From positions 558,001 through 622,000 of the forward strand of contig NZ_CP026102.1 of the NCBI RefSeq assembly GCF_002902945.1: a stretch of 64,000 nucleotides of DNA. Reading direction: 5' to 3'. The translations under genes and the position numbers were made by a program. Positions within the stretch are counted from its first letter, which is position 1. Each line of letters begins with the position of its first letter. Below are positions 1-9,286 of this stretch, in pieces. The notes beneath the pieces were generated by a model. The model was not told the DNA's origin. It did no database searches and saw nothing but the letters and a program-made list of their open reading frames with translations. This DNA is from Paraburkholderia caribensis. GTDB lineage: Bacteria > Pseudomonadota > Gammaproteobacteria > Burkholderiales > Burkholderiaceae.

Positions 1-240
1 TTCCTCGCCGTGACGGACGCGTCCATCATCGCGAACGAAACCGGCGCGTCGCTGCTCGTGCTGCGTTCGGGCATGCAGACCGAGGAGGAGATTGCCGACA
101 CGATCAAGAAGATCGAGCGCGCGGGCGGACGTGTTGCCGGCGCTGTCTTCAACGGCATTCCGCTGCGTCGTAGCACGCGCAATTACGGCTACGCGACGAA
201 CTATGCGAGCGACTTCGGCGAGGTCGAGGCAACCGCCTGA
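1..240 (+). CDS. Polysaccharide tyrosine autokinase, C-terminal end (Wzc/BceF-like)
   Basis: The window opens inside this gene; 79 codons and the stop remain. The piece TDASIIANETGASLLVL followed by a G-rich turn and VFNGI matches the end of the MinD-like ATPase domain of bacterial tyrosine kinases that pair with Wzx/Wzy polymer export. The tail carries closely spaced tyrosines (NYGYATNY), as expected of the autophosphorylated C-terminal cluster. In this family the protein is an inner-membrane copolymerase controlling chain length. The genes that follow make polysaccharide, which supports the call. The Walker motifs lie outside the window, so the assignment rests on the C-terminal pattern and context. 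Confidence 0.75.
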   Translation, partial: FLAVTDASIIANETGASLLVLRSGMQTEEEIADTIKKIERAGGRVAGAVFNGIPLRRSTRNYGYATNYASDFGEVEATA

Positions 241-299
241 TGGCAGGTTGTCCCTACGCAACCCCTGAAAACGGCACAACTTCGTGAGGCGAAGAATCG

Positions 300-1415
300 A
301 TGGCATTCGCGATTAATGGAAAGTTCACATCGCAGCCTGTAACAGGCGTGCAACGGGTCGCATATGAACTCACGAGAGCGATGCAACTGCGTGAGGAACC
401 GGGCAACGAACTGGAGATATTCGTGCCGCACAACGCGATGGAGCCCGGTGCGTCGCTCAGGCGGCAGCGGCGCTTTCCGTGGCTGCGCGGCACGCTGTGG
501 GAACAGATCACGCTGCCGCTGGCAGCGAGGGGCCGAACGCTCGTCAATCTGTGCAACACGAATCCGATCCTCAAGCGCAGGCAAGTGGTGATGGTGCACG
601 ACATGGCCGTCTATGACGCGCCGAATGGTTTTTCGAAGAAGTTCTTGCTGTGGTATCGGCTGTGTTTCTCGATCCTGCCACGAATGGAACCATTCGTGCT
701 CACGGTATCGGCATTTTCGAAGCGGCGTATCAGCCATCACCTGAAGATCGACGAGTCGCGTATTGCCGTGATCCAGCCGGGTGCGGATCATCTCGATCGC
801 GTCGTGCCGGATTACGGCGTCATCGATCGCCTGCAACTCCGGGAAGACTCGTACTGCGTGATCGTCGGGAGCCTGGATCCGCGCAAGAATCTGCAGTGCG
901 TGCTCGAAGCGATCTCGGGCTTGAGCCATTTACGCGACGTGAGATTCGTGATTGTCGGCGGAAAGAACTCGCGCATTTTTGCCAGTGAAGGCATCGAGGC
1001 GATGTCGCGCTCAAAGCAGGTGATATGGGCGGGCTTCGTATCGGACGGCGAGTTGAAGGCGCTCTATCAACGTGCCGGTTGCCTGGTTTTTCCGTCGCTA
1101 TATGAAGGCTTTGGATTGCCGCCGCTCGAGGCCATGTATTGCGGATGCCCTGTGGTCGCTTCGTCGCGCACCTCGATTCCCGAAGCGTGCGGAGACGCCG
1201 CGATGTATTGCGATGCGACGTCGGCGCAAGACGTTGCCGAAAAGATCTCGCTGATGATGAGCGACGGTGCCATCAGGCAACAGTACCGGGTGAAAGGTAT
1301 GGCGCATGCGCGCGAATACCGCTGGGACCGCTCGGCAAAGAGGCTGCTCGACGTGTTGTACGGCAAGGAGAGCGAGCCGCTTTCGGAACTTGCAGCACGT
1401 GTGTCGGCTGGGTGA
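300..1415 (+). CDS. Glycosyltransferase family 4
   Basis: 371 residues, a usual length for GT4 retaining glycosyltransferases. The C-terminal nucleotide-sugar domain holds the E-x7-E signature in FPSLYEGFGLPPLEAMYCG (around residues 263-281), followed by PVVASSRTSIPEACG. The N-terminal half shows the acceptor-domain pattern VTGVQRVAYELTRAM typical of mannosyl- and rhamnosyltransferases of polymer loci. It probably adds one sugar to the lipid-linked repeat unit on the cytoplasmic face. The ATG follows GAGGCGAAG. It lies 59 bases after the kinase gene and just before a hydrolase gene, so one transcript is likely. Donor and acceptor cannot be read from the sequence. Confidence 0.85.
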   Translation: MAFAINGKFTSQPVTGVQRVAYELTRAMQLREEPGNELEIFVPHNAMEPGASLRRQRRFPWLRGTLWEQITLPLAARGRTLVNLCNTNPILKRRQVVMVHDMAVYDAPNGFSKKFLLWYRLCFSILPRMEPFVLTVSAFSKRRISHHLKIDESRIAVIQPGADHLDRVVPDYGVIDRLQLREDSYCVIVGSLDPRKNLQCVLEAISGLSHLRDVRFVIVGGKNSRIFASEGIEAMSRSKQVIWAGFVSDGELKALYQRAGCLVFPSLYEGFGLPPLEAMYCGCPVVASSRTSIPEACGDAAMYCDATSAQDVAEKISLMMSDGAIRQQYRVKGMAHAREYRWDRSAKRLLDVLYGKESEPLSELAARVSAG

Positions 1416-1434
1416 GCAACGGACGAGGCAGCCC

Positions 1435-2877
1435 ATGGATCGAATGAATTACCGGCCATCCAGACGACGTGTGCTCGCGGCGTTTGCTGCGCTCGCGTGT
1501 GCGGGCTTGCGGCCCATGCATGCGATGGCAGCAGCCGCAGCCGGTCCGGTCGGCAATCGCGCAGCTCGCAGGATTACCGACATGATCGGAACGAATGGGT
1601 GGCCGGGCTCGGCTGCCGACATCGAGATGTGGCGCAAGATGGGCATCAGCTGGGGGCGTGGGTCAGTCGGGCCCGGTCAGCCGGATGCGCCGACCCAACC
1701 GATGCGCGTCGACAAGACAGGCAATCGCTATGACAGCGATCTGCCCTCCGTCATATTGCGCAATAACCAGAATGGCATCCGGTCCTTGTTGTTTCTCGGC
1801 TATACGCCAAAGTGGAATGCGAGTCTTCCCGGCGACACGAAGTCAGCACCGGAAGATGTCGACGCGTGGGAACGTTATGTGGATGCGGTGGTTCGCAAGT
1901 ACTCTGGACCGCCGTATGGCGTGCGCCATTTCCAGATATGGAATGAAGCGGCGGGACGTTTGTCGGGCGGATTGCCGCAAGCCACTTTCTGGCACGGCCC
2001 GAACTTCAGCAAGAACGAGCACCAGTCCGGACCTTATGACCGCGCATTGCAGGACTATGTGGAGCGAATTCATATTCCGGCCGCCCGCATTATTCGACGC
2101 TATGGCGGCTACGTCGTCTATGGCGGTTGGCCCGATCAGGGCGGTCTCGACAATCTCGACAAATGGCTCGATTACCGGAGCCCGCGTTTGAACGAGCGAA
2201 TGGCCGACTGGGTGGATTACCTCGACACACACTACCTGCCCGTGGCAGACCTGGACCGCCTGTATGAACGATACGTCAAGCAGGGGCCGGCGCGCGGATT
2301 GTGGCAAACGGAGATTGGCGACAGATACATGCTCGACGAGCACTACTTGCCCCGCTACTTTTTCGAGTTCGCGGTATGGGCGCTGGCGCGAAATTGGGAC
2401 GATCCGGACAAGTATCTGTCGATGGTCTATCACTGGGACGGCTATGAACCGTTCCGGCTCACGCATCGCGGCCCGCCCGTGCGCACTTTCAATGTCTCGG
2501 GGCAAAGCCTGATCGTGCTCAACCAGACGATTCCCGGCACGCTTGCGCCGCTTTCGAAGCCGCTTCGATTCGGCCCGGAAGTCACGGGGTCCGGTTTGCT
2601 GTCCGACAGGGACATGGTGATTCAGGTGAGCGCGCCATCCGGTTGGCGCACCGTGGAGGCAGCGGGTGTCGCACCGCCGTCGGGTGGCGCGCAAGTGCTC
2701 TTGATCGATGCGCTGACAGGTGCCGCTGCTTCCAGGGAAGACGCCGCGCTGAACTGGAATAGCGACGTCATGAACATACGGTTTCGCGTGCCGGACAACG
2801 TCAATGGTGCCGACAGAAAGCCGCCCAGACATCTTGCCTATCTCGTCGTGCGGGCGAACCAGGGGAAAACAGCTTGA
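1435..2877 (+). CDS. Tat-exported clan-A glycoside hydrolase (GH39-like) of the EPS locus
   Basis: 480 residues from ATG 1435; the open frame runs further upstream into the preceding gene but has no suitable start. The N-terminus RPSRRRVLAAFAALACAGL is a twin-arginine type signal, so export as a folded protein is likely. After the signal, a TIM-barrel hydrolase is indicated by FQIWNEAAG (general acid Glu after Asn, about residue 171) and LWQTEIGDRYM (likely nucleophile Glu, about residue 292), the Asn-Glu/Glu layout of clan A. Hydrolases inside polymer loci often trim or release the polymer in the periplasm. Substrate is unknown; the GH39 label is by resemblance only. Confidence 0.72.
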   Translation: MDRMNYRPSRRRVLAAFAALACAGLRPMHAMAAAAAGPVGNRAARRITDMIGTNGWPGSAADIEMWRKMGISWGRGSVGPGQPDAPTQPMRVDKTGNRYDSDLPSVILRNNQNGIRSLLFLGYTPKWNASLPGDTKSAPEDVDAWERYVDAVVRKYSGPPYGVRHFQIWNEAAGRLSGGLPQATFWHGPNFSKNEHQSGPYDRALQDYVERIHIPAARIIRRYGGYVVYGGWPDQGGLDNLDKWLDYRSPRLNERMADWVDYLDTHYLPVADLDRLYERYVKQGPARGLWQTEIGDRYMLDEHYLPRYFFEFAVWALARNWDDPDKYLSMVYHWDGYEPFRLTHRGPPVRTFNVSGQSLIVLNQTIPGTLAPLSKPLRFGPEVTGSGLLSDRDMVIQVSAPSGWRTVEAAGVAPPSGGAQVLLIDALTGAAASREDAALNWNSDVMNIRFRVPDNVNGADRKPPRHLAYLVVRANQGKTA

Positions 2878-2974
2878 GAGAGACGGGTTCTTTTTGCATT
2901 CAACAGGCAACTGCACCCATTTCCACAAAGCGGATTCGATTGCCCGCTGATTCAATTTATCGTATCGAGGCTCT

Positions 2975-3985
2975 ATGAAACAGATCGCCATCGTCATATG
3001 CAACTACAACTATGAACGCTTTCTCGCCGAGACGATCGATTCTTCGTTGGCGCAGGACTATCCCGGAACGCGCGTGATCGTCATCGACGATGGATCGACG
3101 GATGATTCGCGCGCCGTGATAGAGCAATACGGTACCCGTATCTCTGCGGTTTTCAAGGAAAACGGCGGGCAGGTGTCCGCATACAACCTCGGCGTCGAAC
3201 TCGCCGGCACCGACTATGTGATCTTCCTCGATTCCGACGATGTGCTGTATCCGCACGCGGTGTCGGAGGTCATGCGCAAGTTCGAAGAAGAGCCTCTGGC
3301 GAAAGTGCAGTTCCGTCTCGATGTGATCGACGAAGCGGGCAAGCAGACGGGCGCCTACGTACCGCATTCGGAGCCGCCCGCCGACTGCGGCCGTTTGCTC
3401 AGAGAAGGCTGGCTCTATCCGTCGCCGCCGGCGTCGGGCAATGCATATAGCGTCAGTGCGCTGAAAGCGGTCTTCCCTGTGCCGGAAGGCGGCACCAACC
3501 GCTACGGGGCGGACTTCTATGCGATCTACGGAGCGGCGCTGATGGGTGCCGTTGCGACGATACCGCAATCGCTCGGAGCGTACCGGGTCCATCATTCTGC
3601 TGCGCCGAGCGTGTCGTTCGCGAACTCGGAGCAGATCAAGAAGGCACCGAAGGCGTTCAAGGAGCGTTGGGTCACGCTGCGTGAAATCGCGAAGCAGAGG
3701 ATGAATCTCGATCTACCGCCTGCATTTCACGATTTCGCCCATGAAAAAGCGTACTTCGGATCGAGTCTCTATCATGCGTCGCTCGGCGCGCGGTGGCGCT
3801 GGATGCTGAACGATTCGCGCGCCTATATGCACACGATCGTCGCCAACCCGTTCTGGAGCCTGAAAAAGAAGGCTGGCACGCTGTTCTTGTCGAGCCTTTG
3901 TCTGTTGCCTTACTCACCTCTTTCAGACTTCGTGGTCCGATACATCACCAACCCCCTTGCGCGCCGCAGCACGGTCGAGCAATAG
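2975..3985 (+). CDS. Glycosyltransferase family 2
   Basis: 336 residues starting at ATG 2975. The N-terminus IAIVICNYNYERFLAETI, followed by VIVIDDGSTDDSR and the metal-binding FLDSDD (around residue 84), is the GT-A fold of inverting family 2 transferases. The C-terminal part, rich in aromatic and basic residues, ends with a hydrophobic stretch that may sit against the membrane. It probably adds a sugar to the growing undecaprenyl-linked repeat in the cytoplasm. The gap of about 97 bases after the hydrolase is the largest in this part of the cluster; no terminator was seen in it. Linkage and donor are not predictable here. Confidence 0.85.
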   Translation: MKQIAIVICNYNYERFLAETIDSSLAQDYPGTRVIVIDDGSTDDSRAVIEQYGTRISAVFKENGGQVSAYNLGVELAGTDYVIFLDSDDVLYPHAVSEVMRKFEEEPLAKVQFRLDVIDEAGKQTGAYVPHSEPPADCGRLLREGWLYPSPPASGNAYSVSALKAVFPVPEGGTNRYGADFYAIYGAALMGAVATIPQSLGAYRVHHSAAPSVSFANSEQIKKAPKAFKERWVTLREIAKQRMNLDLPPAFHDFAHEKAYFGSSLYHASLGARWRWMLNDSRAYMHTIVANPFWSLKKKAGTLFLSSLCLLPYSPLSDFVVRYITNPLARRSTVEQ

Positions 3986-4017
3986 CATGCGGCGTCGCCA
4001 ATACAGGAGAGGTGGGA

Positions 4018-5334
4018 ATGGATGGTAAGAAGAGCGCTAACGTCATAGCGTTTGTCTATGGTGGATATCTGATGAGGTACGTGTACCTCATCATCGTCGT
4101 GCCATTCTACGGACGCGTGCTCGGCGTCGCCGAATACGGACGTGTTCTCGCGGCGATGTCGCTGATGAACGTCATCTGGATGCTGGCGAGCTACGGCTTC
4201 ACATTCGTCGGCATGCGCGAGATATCGAAGGCTCGGAACAACAGCGAATGCAACGCCATTTACTCGTTGCATACGAGCGCGCGCCTTGTATTGTGCGCGC
4301 TGGGCGCGTGCATCGGCGTCATTGCGACCTTCTGTTCGCCGACATTGTCGGAGCGCCCGCTCATCGGCTTGCTGGCAACCACGCTGGGCGTCGTGTCTGC
4401 ATTGAATCTGGGCTGGCTCTATCAAGGGCGTCATCATTTCCGCACGCCGATCATGATCGAGGTATTCGGCTTTGCGGTGAGTCTGGTGCTGGTGCTGTGC
4501 CTCGTGAAAGGACCGGCGGACTCGGTTTGGGTAGTCGGTAGTCTGTTGACGGCGGGCGTGCTGTCTCTGGCCATTTCCTATGCGCTGGCGACGTATCAGC
4601 TGGGGCGGCCCCATCTCTCGTTTTCGGGTATCGCGTCGCTCGTAAAGGGCTCGACGATGCTGTTCTGCTATTCGTCGGGTTCGGTCGTGCTGACGGCATC
4701 GTCGACGTATCTGCTGACGCTGCTCTCCACGCCGGCTCAAGTGGGCTATTTCGGCGCGGCGGAGCGGTTTGCGACGATTGGGCTGAGCCTGATGGGGCCC
4801 GCATCGCAAGTCTTCATTCCGACCATTTCCCGCCAGCTTGCACAGGGCGACAAGGCGGGCGCTCACGCGACCACGCGGCGCGGCGCGACGCTGATGCTCG
4901 GTTACGGCATGCTGGTTTTTTGCGGTGCTTTGACGTTGTCGCCCATCGTTCTGCCGTTGATTCTCGGGGAAGCGTTTACGCCGAGCGGCCATGTGTTGCA
5001 GTGCTTTGCCTGGATGTTTCCGTTTGCGGCGTTCAACGAATTCGCTGCGTTCTATGTATTCGTTCCGCGGAAAAAAGATCGCTTGCTGGCTATTGCGGGT
5101 GCCGCGTCCGGTGTCGCGAACCTGCTCGCGGCGCTCTACCTTGCGCCGCGATACGGGGCGCAGGGTATGGCATTCGCTCGCGTCATCGGCGAACTTTCGC
5201 TGTCGGCGATGCTGCTGACCATCATGGTTCGGTTGGAATTGATTACCTTGGTGCCCGGGGCCGGGCGCGCGATCGCAATGGCGCGAGTCGCGTGGGGAAC
5301 ACGCGGTCAGGCTGGCGCGCGCGAGGAGGATTGA
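4018..5334 (+). CDS. Wzx-type polysaccharide flippase
   Basis: 438 residues from ATG 4018, with AGGAGAGGTGGG just upstream; the longer open frame into the previous gene was rejected. The protein is almost entirely hydrophobic with about 12 membrane segments and opens with VIAFVYGGYLMRYVYLI, typical of MATE/PST-family oligosaccharide flippases. ALYLAPRYGAQGMAFARVIGE near the C-terminus is the usual final-helix pair. The role would be moving the finished undecaprenyl-linked repeat unit across the inner membrane for polymerisation. Its presence next to glycosyltransferases and a Wzy-like protein supports a Wzx/Wzy system rather than an ABC-exported polymer. Confidence 0.85.
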   Translation: MDGKKSANVIAFVYGGYLMRYVYLIIVVPFYGRVLGVAEYGRVLAAMSLMNVIWMLASYGFTFVGMREISKARNNSECNAIYSLHTSARLVLCALGACIGVIATFCSPTLSERPLIGLLATTLGVVSALNLGWLYQGRHHFRTPIMIEVFGFAVSLVLVLCLVKGPADSVWVVGSLLTAGVLSLAISYALATYQLGRPHLSFSGIASLVKGSTMLFCYSSGSVVLTASSTYLLTLLSTPAQVGYFGAAERFATIGLSLMGPASQVFIPTISRQLAQGDKAGAHATTRRGATLMLGYGMLVFCGALTLSPIVLPLILGEAFTPSGHVLQCFAWMFPFAAFNEFAAFYVFVPRKKDRLLAIAGAASGVANLLAALYLAPRYGAQGMAFARVIGELSLSAMLLTIMVRLELITLVPGAGRAIAMARVAWGTRGQAGAREED

Positions 5335-5428
5335 CAGATTCCTTGTTGGCGGGCGGAGCAGATTGTCGGATCAGGTTCGAATGGACCGGAAAAGTATTAA
5401 CGTACTCGACGAGTACAGGGAGGTCGCG

Positions 5429-6622
5429 TTGAAAGTTGCCATTGTTCATGACTGGTTGGTGGTATCGGGCGGTGCCGAAAAGGTACTGCAGAACATTATC
5501 GAATGCTTCCCGGACGCGGACCTGTTTTCGCTGGTCGATTTCATGGAGGACCGCGCCTGCATCAAGGACAAGCCGGTCAGGACATCGTTCATTCAGCGCT
5601 TGCCGTTCGCGCGCAAACGCTACAGGGCGTATCTGCCCTTGATGCCGATCGCAATCGAACAGCTCGATCTGTCCTCCTACGACCTCGTCATTTCCAGTTC
5701 GCATGCCGTGGCGAAAGGCGTGCTGACGGGACCGAACCAGTTGCACATAAGCTACGTGCATTCGCCCATACGCTACGCGTGGGATCTTCAGCATCAGTAC
5801 CTGAGAGAGTCGCGTCTGACGGCGGGCGTCAAATCGGCGATGGCCCGTGTGCTGCTTCACTATATTCGGGGGTGGGATTCGCGCTCCGCGAATGGTGTCG
5901 ATCATCTGCTCGCCAATTCGAAGTTCATTGCGCGCCGGATCAGGAAGGCCTATCGGCGCGATGCGACGGTCATTTATCCGCCCGTCGATCTTAGCCATAT
6001 GCCGATTCGTGAGGGCAAGGAGAACTTCTACGTCACTGCGTCCCGCATGGTGCCCTACAAGCGCATCGATCTGATCGTCAAGGCGTTTTCACAAACACCG
6101 GAGCGCAAACTGGTCGTCATCGGCGATGGGCCGGATATGAAGAAGGTCAAAGCCGCCGCGGGTGAAAACGTCACGATTCTCGGCCATCAGCCGTTCGACG
6201 TGCTGGTCGATCATCTGCAGCGCGCGCGTGCCTTCGTGTTCGCGGCGGAAGAAGATTTCGGCATTTCGGTCGTCGAAGCGCAGGCGTGCGGGACACCCGT
6301 GGTCGCGTTCGGGCGGGGCGGAGCGTTGGAGTCGGTGCTAGGCTTGCCGCGCGAGCGGCCCACGGGCGTGTTTTTCCAGGAGCAGACGGCTGAGTCGCTG
6401 CTGGAAGCCGTGGACAGGTTCGAAAAGTACTCCCGTCTTTTCGATGCGCGTCAGTGCCGCAAGAACGCGGAGCGCTTTTCGTCGGAGCGGTTCAAGACAG
6501 CGTTGACGTCATTTATCGAAGACCGGCTGCCGGATAGTCTCACCGATCCTTCGTATGTGGAGGCCGCAGACGATGAAGTGTCGTTAAAGGACGAAGCGCC
6601 CGAGCGGCATCTGCTGGTCTGA
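5429..6622 (+). CDS. Glycosyltransferase family 4 (mannosyltransferase-like)
   Basis: 397 residues if translation starts at TTG 5429, which has AGGGAGG five bases upstream and gives the family N-terminus LKVAIVHDWLVVSGGAEKVL. Starts at TTG 5363 or ATG 5381 would add 16-22 poorly conserved residues. The C-terminal domain carries AAEEDFGISVVEAQACGTP (E-x7-E, around residues 271-289) and GRGGALESVLG. The N-terminal pattern is common in WbaZ-like mannosyltransferases, which agrees with a GDP-mannose enzyme encoded further along. It is the last gene of the forward run; the next two genes face it from the opposite strand. Confidence 0.84.
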   Translation: MKVAIVHDWLVVSGGAEKVLQNIIECFPDADLFSLVDFMEDRACIKDKPVRTSFIQRLPFARKRYRAYLPLMPIAIEQLDLSSYDLVISSSHAVAKGVLTGPNQLHISYVHSPIRYAWDLQHQYLRESRLTAGVKSAMARVLLHYIRGWDSRSANGVDHLLANSKFIARRIRKAYRRDATVIYPPVDLSHMPIREGKENFYVTASRMVPYKRIDLIVKAFSQTPERKLVVIGDGPDMKKVKAAAGENVTILGHQPFDVLVDHLQRARAFVFAAEEDFGISVVEAQACGTPVVAFGRGGALESVLGLPRERPTGVFFQEQTAESLLEAVDRFEKYSRLFDARQCRKNAERFSSERFKTALTSFIEDRLPDSLTDPSYVEAADDEVSLKDEAPERHLLV

Positions 6623-6644
6623 ACGGCTTCGCTCGCGCGGACGC

Positions 6645-7268
6645 TTATCCGTGTTGCCGCGGGCGCGCGTGTGACAGCGCGCAGACAAGCGCTGGCGTAT
6701 TCTCTCTAAGCGCCGCCGAGTTGTCCTTGATGAGATCCTGGAACGGCGCCGTATGCCCATAGGTCAAGGTCGACACGGCGAGCAGGCAAATCGTCGACTC
6801 GATAGGCCATAACCGTCGGAATTCGGCGCGTAGCGCCGTCCGCAGAAACGCTGCAGCGACGGCGGCGCCGATCACCCAACCCACACAGACTTCGGCGATC
6901 GAGTGCGAATGTCCATGCACACGCGAAGCCCCTGTCAGTGCGCCCAAAAGCAGTCCAGCGGCGACGCCTGCGAGGATGCCTGAACGGGGTAGCCGCCACC
7001 ATCTCAATTGCAGCGCGAGCGCAACGGTCCACACGGCTGTCGATAGCATCGTATGACCGCTAATGACGCGAAAGTGCATCAATGGCGGCACCACGCCCCA
7101 CGTGTAGTACAAGATCTTGCTCGCGCCGACCAGCAGCATGCCGCAGCTCAACGCGAGCGCCCAGCGCAACGCGAGCCGCACATCACTCATTGCAATCCAG
7201 ATTGCACACACGATGGCGATGGGCAGCGTGACAGCAGCATCGCCGACGTTGGAAAGGACTGTCCACAT
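6645..7268 (-). CDS. PAP2-family membrane phosphatase
   Basis: 207 residues from the ATG at 7268; a longer frame reaches 7379 but runs into the neighbour. Around six membrane helices are seen. The phosphatase motifs are RVISGHTMLS (SGH, about residue 66) and SRVHGHSHSIAEV (SR-x5-H, about residues 109-121), with Glu where many relatives have Asp. Such enzymes hydrolyse lipid pyrophosphates, for example recycling undecaprenyl pyrophosphate after polymer transfer. It lies 28 bases after the Wzy/ligase-like gene on the same strand, so the two are probably co-transcribed. Function in carrier-lipid recycling is inferred from context. Confidence 0.78.
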   Translation of the reverse strand: MWTVLSNVGDAAVTLPIAIVCAIWIAMSDVRLALRWALALSCGMLLVGASKILYYTWGVVPPLMHFRVISGHTMLSTAVWTVALALQLRWWRLPRSGILAGVAAGLLLGALTGASRVHGHSHSIAEVCVGWVIGAAVAAAFLRTALRAEFRRLWPIESTICLLAVSTLTYGHTAPFQDLIKDNSAALRENTPALVCALSHARPRQHG

Positions 7269-7296
7269 ATCGGCCTGTTCGTTCGGTTTCGTCGGC

Positions 7297-8601
7297 TCAA
7301 GAGCGCGGGATACTGCGCCCGGTTGCCGTTGGATAAGCTTGTCCGCGTTGTCGATATGGCGGCTGCGGGTCGGGCACACGGGCCCGTCCGTATGCGGGAT
7401 TCGACACGCGCACCGGTCGCGACGCGAGCAGCAGTGAAATGACTAGAGAAAGAATCAGAACATTTGAAGGCGAGACCAGCCGATGTTCCGTCGCGGCCAT
7501 GACGAGCAGACATACGGACGAAATCTCGACGAAGCGGAATGCCGCGAAGTTCCGTCCGCGTTCGACGAGAGCGCTGCGCGCGGCGCCATCCTGGCTCCAT
7601 TTGACGAGCTTCCAGTAAAAACCCAGCACCAGTGCCAGGCCGACCACGCCAAGCTCGGCAAGAAAGTTCAGATACGAGTTGTGCGCGTGGGAATCGCTGT
7701 GTTCGACGATGATGTCGGAAGGTACGCCGAGCACGCCGAAATACGACACGACGTTGCGTATCTGGTCGTCGAATGAACCGAATCCCATGCCGACAATCGG
7801 GCTTTGGCGGAAATAGGCGAGTGCTCTTGGCCAGAGCCATTCGTAGCGGATGTCCAGATTCGCCGTCTTGGCGTCCTGATTCTGGATGCTGAAGGTGTAA
7901 CCCATGTAGTCGACAGTGGAGCGCGTGTGATACATCGCCATGGCAAGGGACGCCACAACGAGGCATGAGATCAGCGACGCGAGAATCACGCGTTTGCGCC
8001 CGAAGTACAGATAGGGCAGTACCGCAAGGGCGCCTAGCAGCGAGCCGCGGCTATATGTCGAGAAGAGCATCAGCCAGTTGAGCGCGATCAGCGCGAGCAT
8101 GATCTTGCTGCGCCGCTGGAGATAGCAGGCCACGCCGAGGCAGAACAGCATCGCGAGAAAGCCGCCTGCCGCATTGCGGGCGATGAAGAAGCTGCCGAAG
8201 CTGTCGTCGGGATGCTTGAAGATGCTGAGCAATCCATTCTGTGCGAGATAGAGCGCGTAAGGCGGGATATTGATGACAACGGCAAACACGAAGAACGCGC
8301 GAAGCAGCTTGTTCATGTCCCAGCGATGCGAGTACAGGCAACCGGCAAAAATGGGCGCATACGCAATGAACAAATTGCCGTCGCGCCGATAGAAATCGAA
8401 TTCGGTCAGAGAGTGGGGGTCGTAGAGCAACGTCGATACGAGCGCGAACAGCGTCAGTGCCGTGAGCGGCGCGATAAAGGACGGGTAGCTTCTGCCGAAA
8501 AAGCGCCAGGCGCAGAATATGATCGGCAAAAATCCCACTGCGCTAAGCGGCACCAGATTGGTAACAGTCAGGAATAGCGCCAATACCGATATGTAAGCCA
8601 T
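7297..8601 (-). CDS. O-antigen ligase / Wzy polymerase-like membrane protein
   Basis: 434 residues from the ATG at 8601 (MAYISVLALFLTVTNLVPLS). About ten or more membrane segments are present, with a large periplasmic loop holding GMGFGSFDDQIRN and the downstream HNSYLNFLAELGVVGLALV, which matches the H-N-x-Y/F-L signature of the WaaL/Wzy superfamily. Family members join lipid-linked sugar units in the periplasm. With flippase, kinase and initiating transferase in the same locus, the polymerase role is more likely than lipid A ligation. It heads a two-gene reverse operon with the PAP2 phosphatase and starts at the long divergent control region. Confidence 0.82.
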   Translation of the reverse strand: MAYISVLALFLTVTNLVPLSAVGFLPIIFCAWRFFGRSYPSFIAPLTALTLFALVSTLLYDPHSLTEFDFYRRDGNLFIAYAPIFAGCLYSHRWDMNKLLRAFFVFAVVINIPPYALYLAQNGLLSIFKHPDDSFGSFFIARNAAGGFLAMLFCLGVACYLQRRSKIMLALIALNWLMLFSTYSRGSLLGALAVLPYLYFGRKRVILASLISCLVVASLAMAMYHTRSTVDYMGYTFSIQNQDAKTANLDIRYEWLWPRALAYFRQSPIVGMGFGSFDDQIRNVVSYFGVLGVPSDIIVEHSDSHAHNSYLNFLAELGVVGLALVLGFYWKLVKWSQDGAARSALVERGRNFAAFRFVEISSVCLLVMAATEHRLVSPSNVLILSLVISLLLASRPVRVSNPAYGRARVPDPQPPYRQRGQAYPTATGRSIPRS

Positions 8602-9286
8602 TTCGACTCTCGCGAAGAATAGAGTTGCACGTCCGCTGGTGGAAGTGGCGCATGTCAATGAAGGATGTTGATCCAACATTGCGCGCGGCGAACGATCGGG
8701 ATGCCGATCAGCCGCCAGAATGGAATTGCGACTTTGCTATTGACGTGTGAGGTTTCCGTATCCGGACACCAAACGAGGGCAGATATCGTGCCCAACCGGA
8801 TAAGAGAGGAACACCTTCTATACACAACCTAACACGATTACCCCTTTATTTCCAAGCTCGAATCGCTTTTCAAAAATCTTGAAGCCGCCAGATATTAGCC
8901 ATTATCCGAAAGGCTCAGCGTGACAGGCCATAACATCAACCGTTCGCGCCAGAGATGCTGTATCGCAGCGTAAGGTGTCTATGATTCATCACAGGTCGAG
9001 TTGAATACGATGGCTGCGAGTCGTTCACGACGCCGTTGCCGGAACTTCGATCTTTCCTTCATCTTGCAAGGTTGCGCGAGCACGACGCAGGACGGGCGCT
9101 TTCCTCAGTTGCCTCCCGTTCGCGGCCGATGCGCTCTGCGGCCATCACAATCCCGCGTCGATACTCGCAAGATTCGCGCGCAAGGTGTGTAAATAAAAAG
9201 CCGGTGGTTGGTTCATATCGACGTCGCCCAGACAGTCACGGGCGACGAGGACCTGGCTTCCGGACTTCAATACCAGGGAGATTGAA
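8602..9286. promoter_or_regulatory. Long divergent control region of the EPS locus
   Basis: These 685 bases separate the reverse Wzy-like operon from the forward manC operon. The middle (about 8720-8900) is clearly more A+T-rich than the genes around it, with runs such as CCCCTTTATTT and CTTTTCAAAAATCTTG, fitting promoters and regulator binding. The part 9000-9190 returns to coding-like composition and holds a 63-codon frame without a convincing ribosome site; it is not called a gene. No clear operator palindrome was found. Confidence 0.55.

Noticed and set aside
9001..9192. 63-codon forward frame with a possible lipobox-like LQGC
   Set aside because: No hydrophobic signal core before the Cys and no ribosome site; the frame is compatible with chance in high-GC DNA.
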